A DNA stretch of 64,000 nucleotides from Oxalobacteraceae bacterium AB_14 (lineage in GTDB: Bacteria > Pseudomonadota > Gammaproteobacteria > Burkholderiales > Burkholderiaceae_D), in assembly GCA_000381565.1 (NCBI GenBank), contig KB906725.1:2004639-2068638 (forward strand). The letters are read 5' to 3'. Of the stretch, positions 45,504-55,712 are shown one piece after another. Under the pieces are notes generated by a model, which was not told the DNA's origin, did no database searches, and was given only the letters and a program-made list of their open reading frames with translations. A program made the translations under genes and the position numbers. Every line of letters begins with the position of its first letter. Position 1 is the stretch's first letter.

Positions 45504-45890
45504 ATGAATCTGATTCAACAACTCGAGCAAGAAGAAATCGCTCGCCTGGGCAAAAGCATCCCTGACTTTGCACCTGGCGATACCGTGATCGTCAACGTTA
45601 ACGTAGTCGAAGGCACCCGCAAGCGCGCCCAGGCATACGAAGGCGTGGTCATCTCCCGTCGCAACCGTGGCCTGAACTCGAACTTCATCGTTCGTAAGAT
45701 CTCGTCCGGCGAAGGCGTTGAGCGTACCTTCCAGCTGTACTCCCCGCTGATCGCTTCGATCGAAGTGAAACGCCGCGGTGACGTACGTCGCGCTAAACTG
45801 TACTACCTGCGTGATCGTTCCGGTAAATCGGCACGTATCAAGGAAAAACTGCCAAACCGTCGCCCAGTGGCGAAAGCAACCGCCGCTTAA
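45504..45890 (+). CDS. rplS: 50S ribosomal protein L19
   Basis: 128 residues. MNLIQQLEQEEIARLGKSIP, FAPGDTVIVNVNVVEGTRKR, AQAYEGVVISRRNRGLNSNF and SSGEGVERTFQLYSPLIASI are standard. The last residues (NRRPVAKATAA) form a short Ala-rich tail. The 118-base gap after trmD contains the inverted repeat GCGGAC-ATGTC-GTCCGC, perhaps part of a leader. A terminator follows. Confidence 0.98.
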   Translation: MNLIQQLEQEEIARLGKSIPDFAPGDTVIVNVNVVEGTRKRAQAYEGVVISRRNRGLNSNFIVRKISSGEGVERTFQLYSPLIASIEVKRRGDVRRAKLYYLRDRSGKSARIKEKLPNRRPVAKATAA

Positions 45891-45913
45891 TAGCTGCGTT
45901 TGTGTTTGGATAG

Positions 45914-45939
45914 AAGGGGCGCCATCGGTGCCCCTTTTT
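45914..45939 (+). terminator. Terminator of the rpsP operon
   Basis: AAGGGGC pairs with GCCCCTT around the nine-base loop GCCATCGGT and is followed by TTTTA. It lies 24 bases after the rplS stop and its T-run is about 20 bases before the NUDIX gene start. Confidence 0.8.
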
Positions 45940-45958
45940 ACATTCGTGGAGGTAGCGT

Positions 45959-46627
45959 TTGGCCCAGCCTTTGTTCGACCCGCAACAACTTCCCGTGGAC
46001 GCCATCGCCGGCGAAGCCGCGGTCGCGCCGGAGCGCCTGACGCCCGCGTGGCTGCGCGGCCGCTTCGTCGAGCAGCCGGCCTGGACGCCCGAGGGCGCCG
46101 AGGAATCGCTGGGCAGCCTGTCCCAGCGTCCCACGCCGACGCCGGCCTCGGTGCTGATCCCGCTGGTGCTGCGCGAGGACGGCCTGACCATCCTGCTGAC
46201 CCAGCGCACCGCGCACCTGACCGATCATGGCGGGCAGATCAGCTTTCCCGGCGGTCGCGCCGAGGACTACGACAGCGACGTGGTCGACACCGCGCTGCGC
46301 GAGTCGGAGGAGGAGATCGGCCTGGCGCGCCGCCATGTCGACGTGCTGGGCATCTTGCCCCAGTATCTGACCGGCACCGGTTATTGCGTCACGCCCGTGG
46401 TGGGCCTGATCGCGCCGCCGTTCGAGCTGACCGCCGATCCGTCCGAAGTGGCGGAAATCTTCGAAGTGCCGCTGGCCTTCCTGATGGATGGCCTGAACCA
46501 CCAGCGGCTGTCGGTGCAGTTGCCGGGCGGGCGGCGCAGCTTCTACGCGATGCCGTATGGCGACTATTACATCTGGGGCGCGACGGCCGGCATGCTGCGC
46601 AACCTGTTCCATTTCTTGCGCGCATAG
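45959..46627 (+). CDS. NUDIX hydrolase, coenzyme A pyrophosphatase-like
   Basis: 222 residues from a TTG at 45959 with GGAGG seven bases before it. The Nudix box is GGRAEDYDSDVVDTALRESE plus EEIGL (metal-binding Glu residues), preceded by LTQRTAHLTDHGGQISFPGG, the UPF0035 (NudL) pattern L-T-x-R-x-x-x-x-x-x-H-x-G-Q-x-x-x-P-G-G. It probably cleaves CoA or a related CoA ester to 3',5'-ADP and phosphopantetheine. It sits close to the ribosomal operon's terminator but has its own ribosome binding site. Confidence 0.88.
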   Translation: MAQPLFDPQQLPVDAIAGEAAVAPERLTPAWLRGRFVEQPAWTPEGAEESLGSLSQRPTPTPASVLIPLVLREDGLTILLTQRTAHLTDHGGQISFPGGRAEDYDSDVVDTALRESEEEIGLARRHVDVLGILPQYLTGTGYCVTPVVGLIAPPFELTADPSEVAEIFEVPLAFLMDGLNHQRLSVQLPGGRRSFYAMPYGDYYIWGATAGMLRNLFHFLRA

Positions 46628-46661
46628 TCACACTAAGCTATCGTAGCGGGCATCTGTACGG

Positions 46662-46706
46662 TTGCTTAGAAGGGCGCGCAGCTTCGTTGCGCGCCCTTCT
46701 AAGCAA
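46662..46706. terminator. Perfect 19-base-pair hairpin between NUDIX and CobD-like genes
   Basis: TTGCTTAGAAGGGCGCGCA is exactly complementary to TGCGCGCCCTTCTAAGCAA, with the loop GCTTCGT. Such length and perfection are unusual. It starts 35 bases after the NUDIX stop and ends 26 bases before the next ATG, and there is no long T-run on either side. It could end the NUDIX transcript or affect the start of the next mRNA. Confidence 0.75.
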
Positions 46707-46731
46707 ACTTAGTCGACTCAAAGGATACTTA

Positions 46732-47700
46732 ATGACTTTTCTTTCCATTCTATGCGCACTGTTGATCGAGCAAATGAAGCCGCTGCGCGCGGACAATCCG
46801 ATCTACGCCGAAATCAAGCGCCTGGCGTTGCGGATGGAGATCTGGTTTAACGCCGGCGACTCGACCCACGGCCGCATGGGCTGGTTCCTGATGATGGCCA
46901 TCCTGATGGTGCCGACGGCGCTGATCTACTGGGTGCTCAAGCACTACAACTGGTTCCTGGCGGCCTACGCGTGGAACGTGCTGATCGTCTACCTGACCCT
47001 GGGCTTCCGCCACTACAGCCACTATTTCACCTCGATCCAGCTGGCGCTGAACGCCGGCGACGACGCCGCCGCGCGCGCGCTGCTGGCCGAGTGGACCCGG
47101 CAGGACACGGTGGGCATGGAAGCGAGCGAGATCGCCCGCCTGGCCGTCGAGAAGTCGCTGATCACCACGCACCGCAATGTGTTCGGCGTGTTCTTCTGGT
47201 TCCTGATGCCGCTGGGCCCCGCCTGCGCCGTCATGTACCGCGTGTCCGAACACCTGGCGCGCGCCTGGAACGAGCCTGAGCACATGCGCAACGAGGCCTT
47301 CGGCCAGTTCGCCGCGCGCGCCTTTTACTGGATCGACTGGATACCGGTGCGCCTGACAGCCGTGGCCTTCGCCGTGGTCGGCAATTTCGAGGACGCGATC
47401 TACGCCTGGCGCAACTTCGCCCACCGCTGGGCGGACGAGGCGATCGGCATCATCCTGTCGGCCGGCGGCGGCGCCATGGGCGTGCGCCTGGGCTCGCCGG
47501 TGGAGAACGCCGCCAAGGTGCTGCCGGCCGACGCCGCCACCGTCGACAGCGGCGACGACGAGCCGGACATGCTGCCGGGCGAGGAGCCGAGCGTGCGCGC
47601 GCTGCAAAGCACGGTGGGCCTGGTGTGGCGCGCCTTGCTGCTGTGGATGATGTTGTTATTGCTGTTGTCCGGCGCAGTCTGGCTCGGAGCGACTCCCTAA
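46732..47700 (+). CDS. CobD/CbiB-family membrane protein
   Basis: 322 residues, with AAAGGATACTTA before the ATG. MTFLSILCALLIEQMKPLRA and LTLGFRHYSHYFTSIQLALN are of the CobD/CbiB (AmpE-like) group; the region around IARLAVEKSLITTHRNVFGV aligns with the family core ASE-x-x-x-x-x-x-E-x-x. Four or five membrane segments and an acidic loop near the C-terminus. Family CobD condenses aminopropanol onto cobyrate, but no other cobalamin genes are here; the sequence is nearer to the stand-alone group, whose substrate is unknown. Confidence 0.8.
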   Translation: MTFLSILCALLIEQMKPLRADNPIYAEIKRLALRMEIWFNAGDSTHGRMGWFLMMAILMVPTALIYWVLKHYNWFLAAYAWNVLIVYLTLGFRHYSHYFTSIQLALNAGDDAAARALLAEWTRQDTVGMEASEIARLAVEKSLITTHRNVFGVFFWFLMPLGPACAVMYRVSEHLARAWNEPEHMRNEAFGQFAARAFYWIDWIPVRLTAVAFAVVGNFEDAIYAWRNFAHRWADEAIGIILSAGGGAMGVRLGSPVENAAKVLPADAATVDSGDDEPDMLPGEEPSVRALQSTVGLVWRALLLWMMLLLLLSGAVWLGATP

Positions 47701-47793
47701 GCGGGTACAATAGCGGCATTGCTGTGGTGCGGAATGATGATTATTCTGCACCAAAGTGGTTAATCGCGTAGAAATCCGGATTGAAATCAATGA

Positions 47794-47832
47794 CTTACGT
47801 ATTCAGGTCTTCTATAAGATATAATACGTAAG
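47794..47832. repeat. Inverted repeat CTTACGTATT / AATACGTAAG
   Basis: Exact ten-base arms are separated by 19 bases that contain a second inner palindrome (TCTTCTATAAGA). It lies in a 223-base AT-rich gap upstream of the DUF3579 gene, about 90 bases before its start. This may be an operator for a dimeric regulator or a leader hairpin. Confidence 0.55.
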
Positions 47833-47923
47833 AATCTTACAGAATGATATCCGCCCGAGCCACCCGTCGGGATCTTCCACGCATTCTTGTTACCAACAAG
47901 TATCTACTCATAAGCAGCCGCCT

Positions 47924-48259
47924 ATGGCAGAGTCAGCTCAAAAACCGTCAGAACAGCAGGATTCGTTCTTCATCCTCGGCCAGACCAGCAATGGCAGGCA
48001 GTTCCGTCCCAGCGACTGGGCAGAGCGCTTGTGCGGCGTGATGTCCTGCTTCAAGCCGGAAGGCTATGGCGGCGGCCGCGATTCCCATTTGCAGTTCTCG
48101 CCGTATGTCACGCCGACCGTCCTCAACGGCGTCAAGTCGGTGGTGGTCAACGGCAAGCTGCGCCAGCTCGAACCGCTGGCCTATCACTTCGTCATCTCCT
48201 TCGCCAAGGACAACGACCTGCAAATGGTCGACGCCTGCATCCTGCCTGAAAAGGCCTGA
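47924..48259 (+). CDS. DUF3579 domain-containing protein
   Basis: 111 residues. The pattern FFILGQTSNGRQFRPSDWAE, RLCGVMSCFKPEG, HLQFSPYVTPTVLNGVKSVV and LEPLAYHFVISFAKDNDLQM is that of the DUF3579 family, a betaproteobacterial cytosolic protein of unknown role. No signal peptide. It has its own upstream region and no clear operon partner. Confidence 0.88.
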   Translation: MAESAQKPSEQQDSFFILGQTSNGRQFRPSDWAERLCGVMSCFKPEGYGGGRDSHLQFSPYVTPTVLNGVKSVVVNGKLRQLEPLAYHFVISFAKDNDLQMVDACILPEKA

Positions 48260-48426
48260 TCGTTTACCCCGCACTGCCAACCGGGGGCAGACCCCCAAGC
48301 GAATACGCTGGCGCATCGCCGCAAGTTCGCCGGGGTTGCCGTTCCTTTAAATTCGCTTAAGCGTCTACCCAGCAGGGCGGGGGAGGGCGTATGCTGCCTG
48401 TTCTTCAGTTTTTTTCGCGAGAGACC

Positions 48427-51174
<2,748 letters not shown>

Positions 51175-51204
51175 CCGGCGGCGGGGCGCGACTGGCGGCC
51201 GCCG

Positions 51205-51570
51205 CTAATGGATATCATCCAGCTGGTCGTGCGTGCGGCGGTAGCGGGGCAGGCGGCGTTCCAGGGTGTTCTGCGATTGATGGTTCGCGTGTTCGACCAG
51301 CGTGAGCGCGGTGTTCAGCGCGGCGCTCATGGCTTTGGCTGCTGCCGCCATCGCGTCCGCCGGCGACAAGGGCGTCTTGGCGGCCAGCTGGTTCTGGCGA
51401 CTGCGCAGCTGGGCGGCCTTGGTCCAGTTCTTTTCGCCGGGGAAGCATATCCACAGTTCGAGCCAGGCGTTGCGGGCGTCGCCGCAGGTTTGTTGTACCA
51501 TCCGATTCGGCGAGACCGCCTCGCCGCGGACCCCCACCCTGTATTCTGATGGAAATTTGGGAGCGATCAT
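51205..51570 (-). CDS. Hypothetical helical protein
   Basis: 121 residues if the ATG at 51568-51570 is used; the ATG overlaps the start codon of the acylphosphatase fragment on the other strand, and no ribosome binding site precedes it. An internal ATG at 51499-51501 gives 98 residues, MVQQTCGDARNAWLELWICF and onward. The centre is charged, and PLSPADAMAAAAKAMSAALN, TALTLVEHANHQSQNTLERR is a long amphipathic helix, reminiscent of phasin-type proteins, which I cannot confirm. It converges on the M16 gene. Confidence 0.5.
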   Translation of the reverse strand: MIAPKFPSEYRVGVRGEAVSPNRMVQQTCGDARNAWLELWICFPGEKNWTKAAQLRSRQNQLAAKTPLSPADAMAAAAKAMSAALNTALTLVEHANHQSQNTLERRLPRYRRTHDQLDDIH

Positions 51571-51751
51571 GATGCGATTGGTGATAGAGGGCCGGGTGCA
51601 GGGCGTTGGTTGTCGCGCTGCGTTTGCGGAACAGGCCAGGGCGCTGGGCCTGGCCGGCTGGGTGCGCAATCGGCGCGAACGGCAGGCCTCGATTCAAGCC
51701 TCGAGCTGGAGCCGGGGCATGCCCATGCGCCTAGTGGACTGTAACAATTAA
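51569..51751 (+). pseudogene. Truncated acylphosphatase gene
   Basis: The frame starts at 51569 with GGGAGCGATC as ribosome binding site and gives LVIEGRVQGVGCRAAFAEQA, RALGLAGWVRNRR, the typical acylphosphatase opening with the phosphate loop GRVQGVG and R. After about 37 residues the similarity ends; the frame continues as RQASIQASSWSRG and meets a stop inside the IS630 element. The family length is about 90 residues, so the second half, including the beta strands with the catalytic Asn region, is lost. Loss happened before or together with the IS insertion. Confidence 0.75.
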
Positions 51752-52837
51752 AAACGGAGTATCATTATGTCCAAGGGGGACGCCATGATACTTACCGACA
51801 GTGAGCGAACGGAACTTCAACAACAGGTCTCGGCCCGTAACGTTCGGGCTGACGTCGCGCGCCGCGCGCGTTTGATTTTGTTACTGTCCGACGGATGCAC
51901 ATGGGCAGAGATCCAGGGAAAACTTGACTGCTGCAACGACTTCATCGACTTGTGGAGCAAACGTTTTTCTGCCGAGCGACTCGCGGGCCTTTATTCGCGC
52001 CATGCAGGGCGCGAGCGATTCAAGGTCACCGACAAGGTCGAGGCGCGTGTGCTTGCGCGGACCACGAAGCACAAGCCTGCCGATGGCTCCACGCATTGGT
52101 CGAGCCGCAAGCTCGCTGCGGAACTTGGTGACGGTATTTCGCATATGACGATTGCGCGCATCTGGGCCAAGCATGGAATCAAACCCCACCGACTCGAAGG
52201 CTACCTGTCGTCGAACGACCCTGACTTTGAAACCAAGGCGGCCGATGTGATCGGCCTCTATCTGAACCCGCCCCAGAATGCCGCCGTCTTCTGTGTTGAC
52301 GAGAAGACGGCTATTCAGGCACTGAACCGTAAGGATCCGGTCTTGCCGCTGTCGCCGGGACGCGCTGAACGACATGGGTTTGAATACTACCGCCATGGGA
52401 CGCTGTCCTTGTATGCAGCCTTCAATACCAAAACGGGCGAGGTGCTGGGTAAAACAGCGACCAGCCATACGTCGGCCGAGTTCGTCGCTTTCCTCACTGA
52501 TATCGTTGCCAGCCAGCCCAAGCGCAAAGAAATTCACGTCATTGCCGACAACCTCTCGGCACACAAGACCAAGCTCGTTACCGCGTTCCTAGAACTGCAT
52601 CCCAATGTCCATATGCATTTCACGCCAACCTACTCGTCTTGGCTAAATCAGGTCGAACTTTGGTTCGGAAAAATTGAGCGCGATGTCATAGCCCGTGGCG
52701 TCTTCACTTCCGTTTCTGACCTCAAGCGAAAGCTCATGCGCTACATCAGAAAATACAACGAGGAGCCCAAGCCGGTGAAATGGAAATACTGTGATTTAAG
52801 CAGACGCATCACTCCGGATTCGATTGTTACAGGCCAC
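51734..52837 (+). mobile_element. IS630-family insertion sequence (1104 bp)
   Basis: The ends are GTGGACTGTAACAATT on the left and, reading inward on the right, GTGGCCTGTAACAATCG, an imperfect inverted repeat. Both sides are flanked by TA, at 51732-51733 and 52838-52839, inside CTAG, the known IS630 target with TA duplication. It carries one intact transposase gene. The insertion joins the C-terminus of the chemoreceptor gene on one side and the truncated acylphosphatase on the other. I cannot tell how recent it is; the ends and frame look intact. Confidence 0.9.
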
Positions 52838-52840
52838 TAG
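51767..52840 (+). CDS. IS630-family transposase
   Basis: 357 residues with ACGGAG before the ATG. An N-terminal helix-turn-helix (LSDGCTWAEIQGKLDCCNDF; THWSSRKLAAELGDGISHMT, IARIWAKHGIKPHR) leads to the DDE domain: the first Asp in CVDEKTAIQALNRKDPV, the second in IHVIADNLSAHKTK, and the Glu in TPTYSSWLNQVELWF. The frame is complete. Its stop TAG uses the TA target duplication and the following G, so the coding region ends outside the element proper. Confidence 0.93.
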   Translation: MSKGDAMILTDSERTELQQQVSARNVRADVARRARLILLLSDGCTWAEIQGKLDCCNDFIDLWSKRFSAERLAGLYSRHAGRERFKVTDKVEARVLARTTKHKPADGSTHWSSRKLAAELGDGISHMTIARIWAKHGIKPHRLEGYLSSNDPDFETKAADVIGLYLNPPQNAAVFCVDEKTAIQALNRKDPVLPLSPGRAERHGFEYYRHGTLSLYAAFNTKTGEVLGKTATSHTSAEFVAFLTDIVASQPKRKEIHVIADNLSAHKTKLVTAFLELHPNVHMHFTPTYSSWLNQVELWFGKIERDVIARGVFTSVSDLKRKLMRYIRKYNEEPKPVKWKYCDLSRRITPDSIVTGH

Positions 52841-54422
52841 TCGTGACCAGCGGCGTCCTGGTCGTGGTCGTGGCGTGGCCGGCATCGGTTTTGAACACAC
52901 GCACAATGGCTGCGAGGTTGCTTGCTTGATCCTGCAATGATCCGGCCGCCGCCGCCGCTTCTTCGACCAGCGCCGCGTTCTGCTGAGTGACCTGGTCCAT
53001 TTGCATAATTGCCTGGTTGATCTGGTCGATACCCGATGTTTGCTCTTGGCTGGCGGCGCTGATTTCGCCGATGACCTCTGCGACGCTTTTGATACTGTGA
53101 ACGATGGCCTGCATCGCCGCACCCGCTTCTTCAACCTGCCGGGTGCCGCTGTCGACCTTGTCGACAGAATCGTTGATCAAGGTTTTGATTTCCTTGGCGG
53201 CGGCGGCCGACCGTTGCGCGAGGTTGCGCACTTCCGAGGCGACCACTGCGAAGCCGCGACCCTGCTCGCCGGCGCGCGCCGCCTCCACAGCGGCATTCAA
53301 GGCCAGAATATTGGTCTGGAATGCGATGCCGTCGATGACGCTGATGATGTCCACAATTTTTTTCGACGAGTCGCTGATTCCTCCCATGGTCCGCACCACC
53401 GCCGCCACCACGGAGCCACCTTTGCTCGCCGTGTCGGAAGCCGAGATGGCCAGCAGATTTGCCTGGCGGGCGTTGTCGGCGTTTTGTTTGACGGTGCTGG
53501 TCAGCTCTTCCATTGCCGAAGCGGTCTCTTCTAGCGATCCCGCCTGCTGCTCGGTGCGGGACGACAAGTCGAGGTTGCCACTGGCGATCTGGCTCGACGC
53601 CGTGGCGATGGTGTCGGTCCCGCTACGTACCTTGCTGACGATGTTGGCGAGACTGTCATTCATTTCCTTGAGTGCCTGTTGCAATTGCCCGGTTTCGTCG
53701 GACGATTCTATCTGGATCCGGCTGGTCAGGTCGCCGGCCGCCACCGTCCTGGCCATGGCGACGGCGCGCCCCAGGGGAGCGGTGATGGAGCGGGTCGTTG
53801 CCCAGGCGATCAGGCTGCCGAGGATGACTGCGGTCACGGCGAGTCCTAGCATAGAGGCCAAGGTGTTTTGATAGACCTGCGTCGCCGTGGTTTCGTCCTC
53901 GGTGCTTTTTTCCTGTTGCAGATTGTCGAACTCTTCCAATGTGGTTTGCAATTTCGTCGTGGTCGGGATCGCCTCCTTGAGCAGCAGCGCGATGGCCTCG
54001 TCCGTATCGGACTTGAGCAGTAGTGCGAAGCGATTGTTGGCCGCGCGCGCGGTGGCGACTTCGTCTTTAATCCGCGCCATGAGTGCCTTGCCCGCATCGT
54101 CGAACCGCATCTTTCCCAACTGGTCGTAGGCCGTATCGAATCTGATACGCGCCGTGTCTATTTTCTCGTGTTGCTTGTGGGCCTCGGCTTCGTCGGACAA
54201 CAGGGCGATCGTCCGGGTGACGCGGGCGACGACGTGGATCGAGGTTGACATTTCCTCGATCAAACCGATCTTCTTCATATTGACGTCGACGATGTGATGC
54301 AGCGCGTCGTTGGACAGGCTTAAGCTGTGAATGCCCAGGCCGGCAATAGCGACCAGCATGGCGAGCAAGACAGCAAAACCAGCGCCCAGGCGCACCCCTA
54401 CCTTCATGTCTTTAATTTTCAT
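52827..54422 (-). CDS. Methyl-accepting chemotaxis protein, 3' end in IS630
   Basis: 531 residues from the ATG at 54420-54422, with GGAGAATTAAA. Segment 1 (VRLGAGFAVLLAMLVAIAGL) and segment 2 (about residues 190-213) frame a four-helix-bundle sensor; a HAMP domain and the signalling domain follow, with the hairpin VIDGIAFQTNILALNAAVEA, ARAGEQGRGFAVVASEVRNL. The last residues (TTSGL and the TAA at 52827-52829) come from the IS right end. Before insertion the frame would have read into VTTRRMGMPRLQ, from the left flank. The receptor core is unaffected. Confidence 0.9.
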   Translation of the reverse strand: MKIKDMKVGVRLGAGFAVLLAMLVAIAGLGIHSLSLSNDALHHIVDVNMKKIGLIEEMSTSIHVVARVTRTIALLSDEAEAHKQHEKIDTARIRFDTAYDQLGKMRFDDAGKALMARIKDEVATARAANNRFALLLKSDTDEAIALLLKEAIPTTTKLQTTLEEFDNLQQEKSTEDETTATQVYQNTLASMLGLAVTAVILGSLIAWATTRSITAPLGRAVAMARTVAAGDLTSRIQIESSDETGQLQQALKEMNDSLANIVSKVRSGTDTIATASSQIASGNLDLSSRTEQQAGSLEETASAMEELTSTVKQNADNARQANLLAISASDTASKGGSVVAAVVRTMGGISDSSKKIVDIISVIDGIAFQTNILALNAAVEAARAGEQGRGFAVVASEVRNLAQRSAAAAKEIKTLINDSVDKVDSGTRQVEEAGAAMQAIVHSIKSVAEVIGEISAASQEQTSGIDQINQAIMQMDQVTQQNAALVEEAAAAAGSLQDQASNLAAIVRVFKTDAGHATTTTRTPLVTTSGL

Positions 54423-54654
54423 TTTAATTCTCCAATCGTGACCAACCACGCCTCGACGATCGGCGGTGGTGGAGGTCATCTGAGGTGACTTCACTTGAGG
54501 TAGCACGGGTGAGGGGTGCTTAGCGCTACGAAATAAGTTATTTGGTTATTTCGATTTATTTGATGGATTTAGTTTCCCATAAGCTACTTTCAAAAGCAAC
54601 TGAAATCCGCTTGAATCTGCGATTTTGGGTTTTTTTGTCCACAGCTTTGCGGTA

Positions 54655-55629
54655 TCAGCGTTCCGGCAAAGGCGGGCGGGCGTTGTGCAGCACGCCTTGC
54701 TTGTGCTCCGGTATGTGCGCCGACGGGTCTTGCGCCGGATCGAACACGTAGTGCTGGAAGATCGCGCCCCATGCGGCGCGCAGTTCCGGCGGCTGGTGCT
54801 TCATGCTTTGCAGCGTGGCCACCAGCGCTTCGAAGGTGGCGCCGGCTTGCGGCGCCGGCAGCTCGTTCTTCCACCAGTAGTTGACCATCATGTTCAGGAT
54901 GCCGTTCGACTGCACGTGGTGCCACCACAGCGGCGGGATGAACAGCGCGTCGCCCGGCAGCAGGTCGGCCACCAGCGCCGCGTCCAGCGCCTGCCGGAAG
55001 CGCGGGTGCCGCGCGTAATCCGGCGCGCGGAAATCGACCATGCTGATCGGCGTCGGCGTCGGCGCGAAATCGAGCGGGCCGATATACAGGTTGCCGACCT
55101 GCCCGGGCGGGAACAGCGTGAAGCGCCGCTCGCCGCTGACCACGCAGGCCAGGTTGTACGATTCGTCGAAGTGCGCCGGCGTGGTGATGGTGTTGCCCAG
55201 CCAGAGGCGCGGCCGCACCGACGGCGGCAGCGCCGGCGCCACGTTGTGCAGCGCGAACCGCGGCAGGCAGTCGTCGATCAGCGCGCTCTGGATCGCCACC
55301 GACGGCGGCGCCTCGAACTGCGAGTAGCGCGCCAGCTGCTCGATCACCTTCGACACCGGCACCTTGTTGCGGACGAAATTGAAGCCCTCCATGTCCGGCT
55401 GGTAGAACAGCCGCCCGCGCTGCTCCGGCGGCGTCATGACGGCGTCGACCTGGTGGCCGCTGTCGAACCCGATCAGGTACTGGCACAGCGCTTCCGGCGC
55501 TTGCCGCGCCTGCTGCACGGCCGGCCAGTGGCGCACGAAGCCGCGCAGCACGGCGGGCCGGTAGCGGCCGGCGATCTCGCCATAAAAGCGCGCCGGGTCG
55601 AGGTCCTGGTATTCGATGATCTGGTTCAT
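54655..55629 (-). CDS. Cupin-like (JmjC/cupin_8) protein, PASS1-related
   Basis: 324 residues. ITTPAHFDESYNLACVVSGE contains the H-x-D iron ligands, and LFIPPLWWHHVQSNGILNMM the distal His of the double-stranded beta-helix. RFTLFPPGQVGNLYIGPLDF is typical of cupin_8/FIH-like proteins. Such genes are common beside TonB-dependent receptors in xanthomonads, caulobacters and shewanellae; a dioxygenase reaction on an unknown protein or sugar is possible. It lies downstream of the TonB receptor gene, behind a terminator. Confidence 0.82.
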   Translation of the reverse strand: MNQIIEYQDLDPARFYGEIAGRYRPAVLRGFVRHWPAVQQARQAPEALCQYLIGFDSGHQVDAVMTPPEQRGRLFYQPDMEGFNFVRNKVPVSKVIEQLARYSQFEAPPSVAIQSALIDDCLPRFALHNVAPALPPSVRPRLWLGNTITTPAHFDESYNLACVVSGERRFTLFPPGQVGNLYIGPLDFAPTPTPISMVDFRAPDYARHPRFRQALDAALVADLLPGDALFIPPLWWHHVQSNGILNMMVNYWWKNELPAPQAGATFEALVATLQSMKHQPPELRAAWGAIFQHYVFDPAQDPSAHIPEHKQGVLHNARPPLPER

Positions 55630-55646
55630 GAATCGTATGATGGCAT

Positions 55647-55684
55647 AAAAAAACCCGCCAGGGCCGGGAGCGGCCGTGGCGGGA
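55647..55684 (-). terminator. Terminator after the TonB-dependent receptor gene
   Basis: On the minus strand CCCGCCA and TGGCGGG, plus inner GGCC/GGCC pairs, form a stem followed by seven T residues. It separates the receptor gene from the cupin-like gene, whose start lies 18 bases after the T-run, so the cupin gene needs read-through or its own promoter. Confidence 0.85.
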
Positions 55685-55712
55685 ACAGACTACACAATGA
55701 AGCGGTTGCCGA

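Noticed and set aside
45778..46731. Long N-terminal extension of the CobD-like gene
   Set aside because: It overlaps rplS and the NUDIX gene in another frame; the ATG at 46732 has a good ribosome binding site and matches the family start.
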